A stretch of DNA of 64,000 nucleotides, from the NCBI GenBank assembly GCA_947491935.1, contig CANLLF010000003.1:644397-708396 (forward strand), in the 5' to 3' direction. Below are positions 43,184 through 51,902 of this stretch, piece by piece. A program made the translations under genes and the position numbers. The stretch comes from an uncultured Roseicyclus sp. (GTDB taxonomy: Bacteria; Pseudomonadota; Alphaproteobacteria; Rhodobacterales; Rhodobacteraceae). The notes below the pieces were generated by a model. The model was given only the letters and a program-made list of their open reading frames with translations. It ran no database searches and was not told the origin of the DNA. Within the stretch, counting starts at the first letter, position 1. The number at the start of each line of letters is the position of its first letter.

Positions 43184-43669
43184 TTACTCCTGGCAGGGCC
43201 AAACGGCACCCTCCTGGGCAATACTCGGGTGGCGCAGCTCCGTGCCCGCACCGATCCCGAAATCCTCGGCAAGCCCGCCATTGATCTCGAGCACATACTG
43301 AATGTCGTCACCGCCACCGGGGATGGGCGTGCGGTCCAGCGGCACGGCGTTGGAATGGACGTGGCGCACAAGCCCCGTCTCATCCGCGAAGATCATGTCG
43401 AGCGGGATCAGGGTGTTTTCCATCCAGAACGAGACCGATTGCGGGCGTTCATAGACAAAGAGCATGCCAGCCAGCCGCGGCATCTCTTCCACATGCATCA
43501 GGCCCTCGGCCCGTTCGCGGGGTTCATCGGCGACGGCCACGCGAAACCGGATCGATCCCCAATCGCCGCGCAGTTCAACCCGGTCGTCATTGCAGATTGC
43601 CAGAGCCGGCGCCGCGGCCAACCCGGCGATCATTGCGATCGCGGCAAGAATGGAGGTGTGTTTCGTCAT
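43184..43669 (-). CDS. DUF192 secreted protein
   Basis: A 161-residue protein with a signal peptide (cleavage near ALA|ICND at residue 25) and a DUF192 domain: VAVADEPRERAEGLMHVEEM, GMLFVYERPQSVSFWMENTL, IPLDMIFADETG, YVLEINGGLAEDFGIGAG. Function of the family is unknown. Two or more cysteines at the ends (ICND, WPCQE) may pair. It lies between tRNA-Pro and the cold-shock gene. Confidence 0.88.
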   Translation of the reverse strand: MTKHTSILAAIAMIAGLAAAPALAICNDDRVELRGDWGSIRFRVAVADEPRERAEGLMHVEEMPRLAGMLFVYERPQSVSFWMENTLIPLDMIFADETGLVRHVHSNAVPLDRTPIPGGGDDIQYVLEINGGLAEDFGIGAGTELRHPSIAQEGAVWPCQE

Positions 43670-43735
43670 GGCCGGACCATGGCAAAGGCGTCCGTCACGC
43701 GCAATGGTCGGTGCCGCACAAAGCCGTGTGACAGC

Positions 43736-44254
43736 TCAGGTCTCGCCCCAGACGCTGACCTTGGCCGCCATCTTGCCGCGCGGGCCGTCCACGACCTTGA
43801 TCGCAACCGCCTCGCCGGGCTGAAGCTCGGAGAAACCGCAGTGGCGCAGAACCTCGACATGGACGAAAACGTCTTCCGGCTTTCCGAAGACGTTGGCAAA
43901 GCCGAAGCCCTTGGCCTTGTCGAACCATTTCATGCGGGCGGGCTCGAACGGCACATTGCTCACGTCCGGCATTTCGATCTTGGACTCGCCCGGTTCAAGC
44001 TCATCGATATCGGGAGAAGATACGGACAGAACCTCGACGGCCTGAAGGCCACGACCGGTGGCCTGCGCCTTCAGTCGGACACGCGCACCTTCGGAGATCG
44101 AGCTGCGGCCATAGCTGCGCAACACGTTCGCGTGGAGCAGGATATCGGGGCCGCCGAAATCATCGACGACGAATCCGAAGCCTTTCGTCGCATCAAACCA
44201 TTTGACGCGTCCCGCGACCGGAGTGACGACCGCAGCGTCCTGTTCAAAACCCAC
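43736..44254 (-). CDS. Cold-shock-domain protein with two CSDs
   Basis: A 172-residue protein containing two cold-shock domains. CSD1 is at about residues 12-75 with RNP1 KGFGFVVDD and the RNP2-like DILLHANVL. CSD2 is at about 105-170 with KWFDKAKGFGFANV and DVFVHVEVL. A short acidic linker joins them. Two-CSD proteins of this size are common in alphaproteobacteria and bind single-stranded RNA or DNA. The start is GTG 44254. A GTTAAT/ATTAAC palindrome lies about 17 bases upstream of it. Confidence 0.9.
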   Translation of the reverse strand: MGFEQDAAVVTPVAGRVKWFDATKGFGFVVDDFGGPDILLHANVLRSYGRSSISEGARVRLKAQATGRGLQAVEVLSVSSPDIDELEPGESKIEMPDVSNVPFEPARMKWFDKAKGFGFANVFGKPEDVFVHVEVLRHCGFSELQPGEAVAIKVVDGPRGKMAAKVSVWGET

Positions 44255-44270
44255 GATTATGTCCCAACTT

Positions 44271-44286
44271 GTTAATCTTTATTAAC
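44271..44286. repeat. Inverted repeat upstream of the cold-shock gene
   Basis: GTTAATCTTTATTAAC has 6-bp perfect arms around four bases. It resembles the paired TTAA halves bound by CtrA but the spacing is six, not seven. It may be an operator or part of the 5' leader. Confidence 0.4.
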
Positions 44287-44402
44287 CGACCGCGCGAATT
44301 ATCGTTAGACAAGGGTAAATGTGGTCAAGCACGGCGGAAACCGGCCCGGAACGGGCATACTTGCAGATTAGCAACACACTTGTCGGGTTACGCGCCCGTC
44401 AA

Positions 44403-45023
44403 TCAGGGGTTCAGGCGCTTCACGTCCCAGGCGTCACTTACCGTTTTGCGACGCCACTGAAAGCGGTCATGGAGCCGGAACGCGCCGTCGGCCCAGAACT
44501 CGATTTCAAGCGGCTTGATGCGAAATCCGCCCCAGAATGGCGGGCGCGCAGGGTTGGCCCCATGCTCCGCAGCCACTTTCGCAACCTCCGCCATCAGGGC
44601 CGTGCGGCCCGACAGCGGCCGCGATTGATCCGAGGCCCAGGCCCCGAGCCTGCTCTTGAGGGAGCGGGATGCGTAATAGGCGTCGGCCTGGGCCCCGTCC
44701 TCGCGCTCGGTCACGCCGCGCACGCGGATCTGGCGCCGGAGGCTCTTCCAATGCATCACGAAGGCGGCCTTGCCGGTGGCTTCGATCTCGCGCCCCTTGG
44801 CCGAGCCATAATTGGTGTAGAACACAAACGCGCCCTGCCCCGCACCGGGCGCCTCGATCTCCTTGAGCAGAACCATCCGCGCATTCGGCATCCCGTCGGG
44901 ATCGACCGTCGACAGGGCAATGGCGTTGGCGTCATTGGGCTCCACCGCCTCGGCCTCCGCCATCCAGGCCTGTGCGATTGCAAACGGATCGTCGCCCGCA
45001 AAAATCCCGCCGCGCTCTGCCAT
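44403..45023 (-). CDS. pdxH: Pyridoxamine 5'-phosphate oxidase
   Basis: A 206-residue FMN flavoprotein that makes pyridoxal phosphate. Blocks are [50 protein letters not shown] and the C-terminal [13 protein letters not shown] 45023 follows a strong CAGGAGGG site. It is divergent from fabI. Substrate-binding arginines of the C-terminal motif are present. Confidence 0.95.
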   Translation of the reverse strand: MAERGGIFAGDDPFAIAQAWMAEAEAVEPNDANAIALSTVDPDGMPNARMVLLKEIEAPGAGQGAFVFYTNYGSAKGREIEATGKAAFVMHWKSLRRQIRVRGVTEREDGAQADAYYASRSLKSRLGAWASDQSRPLSGRTALMAEVAKVAAEHGANPARPPFWGGFRIKPLEIEFWADGAFRLHDRFQWRRKTVSDAWDVKRLNP

Positions 45024-45146
45024 ATCCGGCCCTCCTGCCCCGTCTGTGCGCCCTTGAGCTAGCCGTCGCGCGGCGGGTCGGCAAGGGCCACCTTGTCTTG
45101 AAGCCCTGCGGGACATGGCCTACGAGAGATCAACAAGACTGACACG

Positions 45147-45971
45147 ATGGGACATGCAATGGGTCTGATGGAAGGCAAACGCGGGCTGATCATGGGGCTC
45201 GCCAACGACAAGTCCATTGCTTGGGGCATTGCAAAGGCCGTCGCGGCGGAAGGCGCGGATCTGGCGTTTTCCTATCAGGGCGACGCGCTGCTGAAACGTG
45301 TGGGGCCGTTGGCCGAGCAGGTCGGATCATCCCTGGTGATCCCGTGTGACGTGGGCGACGAAGCCTCGCTCGATGCCTTGTTCGAAACCTTGCAGGCCGA
45401 ATGGGGCAACCTTGACTTCGTTGTCCATGCCATTGGATTTTCGGACAAAAACGAATTGCGCGGGCGGTATGTTGAAACCAGCCCCGCCAATTTCGAGATG
45501 ACGATGAACATCTCCGTCTACTCCTTCACCGCCGTGTGTCAGCGCGCCGAGAAGATGATGAATAATGGCGGCAGTCTCCTGACGCTCACCTATTATGGCG
45601 CGGAGCGGGTTATGCCGCATTACAACGTCATGGGGGTGGCCAAGGCGGCGCTGGAGGCGAGTGTCATGTATCTGGCCGAGGATCTGGGCCGCGACGGCAT
45701 CCGCGTGAACGCGATCAGCGCGGGCACGATCAAGACGCTGGCGGCCTCGGGGATCGGCGACTTTCGTTACATCCTGAAATGGAACGAGAACAACTCGCCC
45801 CTGCGCCGGACGGTGACGCAAGATGAGGTGGGCAAATCCGCCCTCTATCTGCTGAGCGATCTGGGCAGCGCCGTGACCGGAGAAATCCACCACGTCGATG
45901 CGGGTTATCATGTGATCGGCATGAAAAACCCCGAGGCGCCGGACATGTCGTTGGACAAGAAGGGCGAGTGA
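45147..45971 (+). CDS. fabI: Enoyl-[acyl-carrier-protein] reductase (NADH)
   Basis: A 274-residue SDR-family enzyme completing the fatty acid elongation cycle. The cofactor motif is IMGLANDKSIAWGIAKA. The active site Tyr149/Tyr159...Lys166 appears as TYYGAERVMPHYNVMGVAKA, with the Y-X6-K spacing of FabI. The first ATG at 45147 is used; ATG 45159, with GGGAC eight bases upstream, is an equal candidate. It is the target class of triclosan-like compounds by family. Confidence 0.95.
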   Translation: MGHAMGLMEGKRGLIMGLANDKSIAWGIAKAVAAEGADLAFSYQGDALLKRVGPLAEQVGSSLVIPCDVGDEASLDALFETLQAEWGNLDFVVHAIGFSDKNELRGRYVETSPANFEMTMNISVYSFTAVCQRAEKMMNNGGSLLTLTYYGAERVMPHYNVMGVAKAALEASVMYLAEDLGRDGIRVNAISAGTIKTLAASGIGDFRYILKWNENNSPLRRTVTQDEVGKSALYLLSDLGSAVTGEIHHVDAGYHVIGMKNPEAPDMSLDKKGE

Positions 45972-45989
45972 TCCGCTAGGGACGGCACC

Positions 45990-46604
45990 ATGACCATCGG
46001 TTGGGAACACCTGCTGGCCTTCAACCTGACGCTTCTGGCCGCGATTGCATCGCCGGGGCCATCGCTCCTGTTCCTGATCCGCACCTCCATGGCAGAGGGC
46101 CGCGCCGCGGGGATCGCCGCGGCCATGGGCCTTGCGGCGATGGCGTCTCTCTGGACCCTCGCGGCCCTTCTGGGGCTGGATGCGCTGTTCTCGTTGTTCC
46201 CGTGGGCCTATACGGCGGTGAAACTGGGTGGTGCGGCGTATCTGATCTGGATCGCAGTGCAGACGTGGCGCCTCGCCCGGGCCCCGATTTCTGCTGTCGC
46301 AACAGCCAGCCGGGGCCGCGCCTTTCGCCAGGGGATGCTGGTGAATCTGGCCAATCCGAAATCCGTTCTGTTTGCAGCGGCCGTGATCGTCGTGATCTTT
46401 CCCGCAAGTTTAACATCGGCCGACAAGGCCCTGATATACCTCAACCATCTGAGCGTGGAGCTCGTGATCCAACCGGCGCTTGCGATTGCCCTCTCGACGG
46501 GGGTAGTGCGCAGGCGTTATCTGAATGCCAAGCCGGTCTTCGACCGGATCGCCGCGGGCGTCCTGGGCGCGCTTGGGCTGAGGCTGCTACTGGAACGAGG
46601 CTGA
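45990..46604 (+). CDS. LysE/RhtB-family exporter
   Basis: A 204-residue six-span inner-membrane protein. It begins with an outward-facing span, then SPGPSLLFLIRTSMAEGRAA (the family PGP block), LGGAAYLIWIAVQTWRLAR and GMLVNLANPKSVLFAAAVIV. Members export amino acids or related compounds; the substrate cannot be told. It lies 18 bases after fabI and 3 bases before gpt, so it may be co-transcribed. Confidence 0.88.
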   Translation: MTIGWEHLLAFNLTLLAAIASPGPSLLFLIRTSMAEGRAAGIAAAMGLAAMASLWTLAALLGLDALFSLFPWAYTAVKLGGAAYLIWIAVQTWRLARAPISAVATASRGRAFRQGMLVNLANPKSVLFAAAVIVVIFPASLTSADKALIYLNHLSVELVIQPALAIALSTGVVRRRYLNAKPVFDRIAAGVLGALGLRLLLERG

Positions 46605-46607
46605 GAC

Positions 46608-47126
46608 ATGACCACGCGACTTCCCCACGAAAAAGGGTTCCACATCTCTTGGGATCAGATCCACCGTGACAGCCGCGCCCTGGCCTGGCGCCTCGATGGA
46701 CGCGGACCCGATGATGGAGCCTGGCGCGCGGTTGTAGCCATCACCCGTGGCGGGATGGCCCCGGCCATGATCGTAGCGCGGGAATTGGATATCCGCACCG
46801 TCGATACGATCTCGGTCATGTCGTATCATTCCGGCGGCGGCAAAGCCGATCAGCGGCGCGAGGCGAAGGTACTGAAAGCCCCCGATGCGGATGTCATGGG
46901 CGACGGGACCGGCATTCTCGTGGTCGATGATCTGGTCGATAGCGGCAAGACACTGGAACTTGTGCGCAAGACCTATCCCAACGCCCATTTCGCGACGGTC
47001 TATGCCAAACCGGCGGGCGAGCCGATGGTGGATACCTTCATCACCGGCGTCAGCCAGGATACCTGGATCTTCTTCCCCTGGGACATGGCGCTCCAATACG
47101 TGGAGCCGTATCGCGGAACTGACTGA
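46608..47126 (+). CDS. gpt: Xanthine-guanine phosphoribosyltransferase
   Basis: A 172-residue type I phosphoribosyltransferase. The PRPP loop is [13 protein letters not shown] at about residues 103-115. The purine hood near the C-terminus contains [13 protein letters not shown], and the N-terminus has [18 protein letters not shown]. It salvages guanine and xanthine. It is convergent with the CBS/CorC gene. Confidence 0.93.
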   Translation: MTTRLPHEKGFHISWDQIHRDSRALAWRLDGRGPDDGAWRAVVAITRGGMAPAMIVARELDIRTVDTISVMSYHSGGGKADQRREAKVLKAPDADVMGDGTGILVVDDLVDSGKTLELVRKTYPNAHFATVYAKPAGEPMVDTFITGVSQDTWIFFPWDMALQYVEPYRGTD

Positions 47127-47147
47127 GGCGCGCTTGGGCCGCGCAGA

Positions 47148-48476
47148 TCAAAGCCGCCGGATTTTCAATTGCGTCAGGCGGTTCTGCTCCCGCCCGGCAA
47201 CCTCGAACCGGAAGCCGTGGAAGGCAAAGCATTGCCCCGGCAGCGGAATGGTCTGCGCCTCGTGGATCACGAGGCCGGCGACGGTGTTGGCCTCTTCGTC
47301 GGGCAGTGTCCAATCGGTGGCGCGGTTCAGGTCCCGGATCGTCATCGCGCCATCGATTGTGATGTTTCCGGCGGCATCGGTTTTGAGCACGGGCGCATCC
47401 GGCGTGTCGAATTCGTCCGTGATCTCCCCCACGATCTCCTCAAGGATGTCCTCAAGCGTGATGAGGCCGCCAAGCGCACCGTATTCATCCACGACCAGCG
47501 CAAAATGCGTGTGGCGCCGCAGGAATTGCCGCATCTGATCGTCGAGCGTGGTGGTTTCGGGCACGAAATAGGGCTTCATCGCCACATCGGCGATGTCGAA
47601 TTTGGCCAATCCCTGGGCCTGGTCACCGCGCGTCAGCCTGTCGATCGCGCGCAGCAGGTCCTTGGCATGGACCACACCCACGATATTTTCCTGATCGTCC
47701 TTGAAGACCGGCAGGCGCGTATGGGGCGATTCCAGCGCCTGGCTCAGGATCTCTTCGGGATCGGCATCGGCATCGATCATTTCGATCTGCGAGCGGTGGA
47801 GCATGATTTCCTCGACCGTGCGTTCGTGCAGGTCAAGCGCGCCCAGAAGACGGTCGCGATGTTCCTTTTCCACCGAGCCTTCTTCCCGTCCGATGGAGAG
47901 CGCCCCCATGATCTCCTCGCGAACCGACAACATGTTGGCGCCCGCCTCGATCCGCAGGCCGAAGATCCGCAACACACCGCGCACCAGGAAGCGTACAACG
48001 GCCACCACAGGCGCCATCACCGCGATGATAAGGCCGATGGGCCGCGCAATACGGGCGGCGGACGTTTCGGGATTGTTGATCGCGTAGGTCTTGGGCAACA
48101 CCTCGGCGAAGATCAGCACCAGCGCCGTCATCACCAGGGTGGCCACCGCCACGCCGCCCTCCCCCAGAAGCGCGGTGAAAAGCGCCGTGGCCAGCGACGT
48201 GGCCAGGATGTTGACGAGGTTGTTGCCCAGAAGGATGCCGCCGATCAGGCGTTCATTGTCTTCTTTGAGGTCGAGTGCCCGTTGCGCGCCCTTCCCGCCG
48301 CGCTCGGCCTTGTCGACCATTGAGCGCAGCTTGCCGCGCGAGGCCGCCGTCAGCGCGGTTTCCGAGCCGGAAAAGAAGCCGGAACAGACCAGAAGAAATA
48401 GGATGACGGCCGCGATGATCCAGGTGGAGGGATCGGCAAGGGCAGACGGTTCGGGCAAGGGAAGATCGGTATCCAT
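47148..48476 (-). CDS. CNNM/CorC-family membrane protein (DUF21-CBS-CorC_HlyC)
   Basis: A 442-residue protein with three parts. The DUF21 membrane domain has four spans (about residues 15-205), with GFFSGSETALTAASRGKLRS at its start. A CBS pair (about 220-345) contains MLHRSQIEMIDADADPEEI and DLLRAIDRL. The CorC_HlyC transporter-associated domain closes the protein (YGALGGLITLEDILEEIVGE, then GAMTIRDLNRATDW). Family members export magnesium or other divalent ions. Confidence 0.92.
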   Translation of the reverse strand: MDTDLPLPEPSALADPSTWIIAAVILFLLVCSGFFSGSETALTAASRGKLRSMVDKAERGGKGAQRALDLKEDNERLIGGILLGNNLVNILATSLATALFTALLGEGGVAVATLVMTALVLIFAEVLPKTYAINNPETSAARIARPIGLIIAVMAPVVAVVRFLVRGVLRIFGLRIEAGANMLSVREEIMGALSIGREEGSVEKEHRDRLLGALDLHERTVEEIMLHRSQIEMIDADADPEEILSQALESPHTRLPVFKDDQENIVGVVHAKDLLRAIDRLTRGDQAQGLAKFDIADVAMKPYFVPETTTLDDQMRQFLRRHTHFALVVDEYGALGGLITLEDILEEIVGEITDEFDTPDAPVLKTDAAGNITIDGAMTIRDLNRATDWTLPDEEANTVAGLVIHEAQTIPLPGQCFAFHGFRFEVAGREQNRLTQLKIRRL

Positions 48477-48578
48477 CGGTGGGTTATGGGGGCGCGGGGC
48501 GGGCCATTCAAGGGATGCCGTGAGCGCGGTGGATGCGGCAGGTGGATGGCACGAGGAGGGTTGAAGCGAGAAAGGGGT

Positions 48579-49520
48579 TCAGTCGGTGCGGGCCAGCGGG
48601 TGTTTTTCAAGGACGAGCTGGCGCAGGCGTTCATCGAGAATATGCGTGTAGATCTCGGTTGTCGCGATATCGGCATGGCCCAGAAGCGTCTGAATCGCGC
48701 GGAGGTCCGCACCGTTTTGCAACAGATGGGTGGCGAAGGCGTGGCGCAGCGTATGGGGAGTGACCTGCGCGGGGTCGATACCCGCCTGCGCGCTCAATTC
48801 CTTGATCAGGGTAAAGAAGCGCACCCGCGTCAGGTGGCCGGATTTGCCACGAGATGGGAAGGCGAAGGGGCTGGGTTTTGCCCCGGTCTGGAGCCGGGCG
48901 TGATCCTCGGCGGCGTCCCTATGGGCGAGCCAGACTGTGATCGCGGCGCGGGCCGGCGGCGACAGTGGCACCATGCGCTCCTTGCCGCCCTTGCCAAGCA
49001 CCAGCAGCATCTGCGGATCGCCGCGCAGGGCGGCGACCGGCAGTGACACAAGTTCGGTCACGCGCAGGCCCGTGGCGTACAGGATCTGCATCAGGCAGTG
49101 GTTGCGCAGGCGGTCGCCTTCGGTGCGGCCATGGGTTTCGGCGGCGTCCAACAGCGCGTCGACCTCTGCGATGCTGAGGGTCGAGGGCAGTTTGCGCGAC
49201 CGCCCTGGGCCGGTGATGTGCAACGTGGGATTGTCATTGCGCCAGCCTTCTTCGTAGGCGAACCGGTAGAGCTGTTTGAGCGATGACAGCCGCCGCGCGC
49301 GGGTTGAGGCGGCAAGCCCGTCCGCCTCAAGGCCTACGACATAGGCCTCCAGCGTCGCGCGATCCGCACCGGCAAACCCGCCGCGTCGGGCCAGCCAGCC
49401 CATTGCATCCTGCAAGTCGCGGCCATAGGCCAGCAGCGTGTTGCGCGCGGCGCCCTGTTCGGCGGCGGCCGCATCGAGATAGAGGGCGATCCAATCGGCG
49501 TCCTGGGCGGGCCCGGCCAT
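48579..49520 (-). CDS. xerD: Tyrosine recombinase XerD
   Basis: A 313-residue site-specific recombinase that resolves chromosome dimers at dif with XerC. The N-terminal SAM-like core-binding domain occupies residues 1-100. Catalytic residues are Arg153 (TGLRVTELVSL), Lys177 (GKGGKER), His256 and Arg259 (HTLRHAFATHLL), His282 (GHADIATTEIYTH) and Tyr291. Start ATG 49520. It lies 4 bases after the 512-residue unknown gene. XerC versus XerD is inferred from the XerD-like motifs and could be swapped. Confidence 0.88.
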   Translation of the reverse strand: MAGPAQDADWIALYLDAAAAEQGAARNTLLAYGRDLQDAMGWLARRGGFAGADRATLEAYVVGLEADGLAASTRARRLSSLKQLYRFAYEEGWRNDNPTLHITGPGRSRKLPSTLSIAEVDALLDAAETHGRTEGDRLRNHCLMQILYATGLRVTELVSLPVAALRGDPQMLLVLGKGGKERMVPLSPPARAAITVWLAHRDAAEDHARLQTGAKPSPFAFPSRGKSGHLTRVRFFTLIKELSAQAGIDPAQVTPHTLRHAFATHLLQNGADLRAIQTLLGHADIATTEIYTHILDERLRQLVLEKHPLARTD

Positions 49521-49524
49521 GGCG

Positions 49525-51063
49525 TCAGCCCCGCATAAGGTGGATTTGCAGCGCAGCGCGGCGCGCCACATCCTCCAACCCGACGGAGCGGAACAGCACC
49601 AGCGCATCGGTGAGGTCATTGGCATCCGTGCCACCGCGCCCAAGAACGAGCGAAGCCCGCAAGAGCGCCTCCCCCAGTCGGTTTTGCGCCACGTAATCGC
49701 TGTAGCGATGGGGCGGCAGGTCTTCCGCGAAAGCGGCGGCCAGGGCGCGGGCGGTCGCATCCAGCGCCGTATCGGGTTCGGGCGGCAGGCCCCGCGCGAT
49801 GGCAAAGGCGAAGCGCTCCTCCGCACTCTGGGCGACGGCGGATTGCGCCACCTGTTCATAAAGCGGTGACAGCAGGCCGACGCGACGGGCCAGGATACCC
49901 GCCTCCCCCACCAATGGCGTGCGCAGCAGGCGTTCGGCGTAGATGTCGGCAAAGGCCACTTCCAGCCCCGCCTCTTCCACCGCGCGCCAGGCCGGCCCGA
50001 GGCGATTGCTGGTTTCCACCGCATCCCCGGCCAACAGCGCGGTATCGAGCGCCTGCACCGCGGCGACGCGGTCCCAGACCGCGCCGGAGGCCGACGGGGA
50101 GCGCGCCGTGTAGATCGCCAACCATTGCTGCGGCTCGATCGCGCCGGACCGGGTGAGCCGCTCGGCAGCATCCAGCTGCGCCCGCCACCCGGCAAGGGCC
50201 GAGAGGTCCGCATGCACGAAGGCGAGCGGCAAATCGGTGGCGTCGGGGCGCTCGGCAATGCCCACGCGCATCTGGAATTCCAGCGGCGTCAGGGTCGGGT
50301 CCTGCGGCAGCGGCGGCTCACCTTCGAACAGCTCGGGATCAAGGAAGCGCGCGATCAGATCCGCCTCTTCCTCGGTGATCCGGCCCAGAGCCTCACCGGT
50401 GCCAAGCGACAGGGCAGCGGCCGACCAATCCCCGCCCCGGGCCAGGCAGAAAATCCGGGCCGGAAAGGTGGGGGCGATATCGGGATTGGCATTCATCGCC
50501 GAACAGGCGCGCTCGGAATGGTCGGTCAGCAGCGAAACATCGAACCAGCGGCGAAAGATCGCAGGCAGGGTCGGGTCGGCCCGCTCCATCAGGGCCTGGG
50601 CCGGATCCAGCGCACCGCGCGCCAGCAGCATGTCAACCCGCGCCAGGAACAGATCGGCGCCCTCAGGCGGCGCATCCCGGGGCGGATCAAGCTCGGCCAG
50701 GGCAAGCGTTTCAGTGAAGCTCTGCATCGCGGGCAGGCCCTGGATCGGTTGGCGACGCAGAAGATCGGCCAGCACCGTCGTTTCGGACGCGCCCCAGAGG
50801 TCCCGCGGCAATCCGGTGATCGAGGCCGGGAGCAGCCCGACCGCGTCCAACTGCACCGCATCAAGCGGCAGGACCGTCACCGTGGGCACGGAGGCATCGG
50901 TGGCTACATTCGCATGGGGCCGGGTGATCGCATCGGACAACCAGTCCGGCGTGCCAAGGGGCGGCAGATCGCGCGCATTCTCCTGCCCATGGGCCACGCC
51001 AACGGCCATTACGCCGCCGAGCAATCCGGCCAGAAGCGGGGTTTTGATCCGATCAATCCACAT
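49525..51063 (-). CDS. Large exported protein of unknown function upstream of xerD
   Basis: A 512-residue protein with an N-terminal signal peptide or anchor (TPLLAGLLGGVMAVGVAHG, cleavage near residue 27). The body is Ala/Leu-rich and largely helical with repeated acidic loops, giving an impression of TPR/HEAT-like helix pairs (LARVDMLLARGALDPAQALM, TDHSERACSAMNANPDI, LGEALLRASLVLGR). I do not recognise a family. It starts inside the 44-residue membrane-protein gene and ends 4 bases before xerD, forming a three-gene unit. Confidence 0.75.
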   Translation of the reverse strand: MWIDRIKTPLLAGLLGGVMAVGVAHGQENARDLPPLGTPDWLSDAITRPHANVATDASVPTVTVLPLDAVQLDAVGLLPASITGLPRDLWGASETTVLADLLRRQPIQGLPAMQSFTETLALAELDPPRDAPPEGADLFLARVDMLLARGALDPAQALMERADPTLPAIFRRWFDVSLLTDHSERACSAMNANPDIAPTFPARIFCLARGGDWSAAALSLGTGEALGRITEEEADLIARFLDPELFEGEPPLPQDPTLTPLEFQMRVGIAERPDATDLPLAFVHADLSALAGWRAQLDAAERLTRSGAIEPQQWLAIYTARSPSASGAVWDRVAAVQALDTALLAGDAVETSNRLGPAWRAVEEAGLEVAFADIYAERLLRTPLVGEAGILARRVGLLSPLYEQVAQSAVAQSAEERFAFAIARGLPPEPDTALDATARALAAAFAEDLPPHRYSDYVAQNRLGEALLRASLVLGRGGTDANDLTDALVLFRSVGLEDVARRAALQIHLMRG

Positions 51064-51187
51064 CCAGCGTCACAGGCTCCGTCACGCTTTGAACGTCCGG
51101 GCGCATGAACCCGGAATAGGCATAACCAATCAGGCCCAGTAACCCCAGAAAGGCAATGCAAATCAAAAGGATAAGAATGCGCCCCAT
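51053..51187 (-). CDS. 44-residue single-span membrane protein
   Basis: A short protein, MGRILILLICIAFLGLLGLI followed by GYAYSGFMRPDVQSVTEP and an acidic end. Residues 4-24 form one membrane helix. The last 11 bases overlap the start of the 512-residue gene, so the two are translationally coupled. It is divergent from aroK across 133 bases. Function unknown; the conserved-looking design (short membrane anchor plus periplasmic tail) supports a real gene. Confidence 0.65.
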   Translation of the reverse strand: MGRILILLICIAFLGLLGLIGYAYSGFMRPDVQSVTEPVTLDVD

Positions 51188-51320
51188 GGACCTGGCCCGA
51201 TGCCCCCTGAAGATGTCCGGCCCGCCCCGCGCGCGGCCGATCGGCGTTTGCCGCCGGTTGAATTTCACTATAAGCCATGGACGGCGGGAATTTGCCAGCC
51301 GGGGGGGACAATTTTCAGTG

Positions 51321-51902
51321 ATGGGCGAAAGCGTGCCACAGCAGGACTTGCGGCTGACGCGCAGCGTTGTGCTGATTGGCATGATGGGCGCGGGCAAGAC
51401 CGCGATCGGGCGTGCTTTATCGGCCAGGCTGGGCGTGGAGATCCGCGATTCGGACGCGGAGATCGTGCTATCCTCGCAACTCACCATCGCCGAGATTTTC
51501 GAGAAATACGGCGAGCCGTTCTTTCGCGAGAAAGAGGGTCAGGTGATCGCACGGCTGCTCGATGGACCGCCCTGTATCCTGTCGACGGGCGGCGGCGCAT
51601 GGCTGTCGGCGTCCAATCGCGAGATGTTGTTGGAAAAATCCACCGTTGTGTGGCTGGAGGCCGATCTCGACCTGCTGTGGAGCCGCGTGAAGCACAAGGC
51701 ACACCGCCCGCTGCTGCGCACCGGCGACCCGAAAGCCACCCTCGCCGAATTGCTGGCCACGCGCACGCCGTTCTACGCATTGGCCCCGGAGAAGGTCACG
51801 GTGCGAGCCGCGTGGTCCATCGCGCAGACGGCGGCGCGCGTCATGGACATTCTGGAGCGCTCTGGCACCGTCGTTCGAACCGCTCGCGCGGGGGGATCGT
51901 GA
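51321..51902 (+). CDS. aroK: Shikimate kinase
   Basis: A 193-residue kinase phosphorylating shikimate. The P-loop GMMGAGKT is at residues 20-27. DSDAEIVLSS and the substrate arginines in PFFREKEG and STGGGAWL follow, with the adenine loop in HRPLLRTGDP. ATG 51321 is directly preceded by a GTG in frame, and the frame is open further upstream without family homology. Its stop overlaps the aroB start (TGATG). Confidence 0.94.
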   Translation: MGESVPQQDLRLTRSVVLIGMMGAGKTAIGRALSARLGVEIRDSDAEIVLSSQLTIAEIFEKYGEPFFREKEGQVIARLLDGPPCILSTGGGAWLSASNREMLLEKSTVVWLEADLDLLWSRVKHKAHRPLLRTGDPKATLAELLATRTPFYALAPEKVTVRAAWSIAQTAARVMDILERSGTVVRTARAGGS

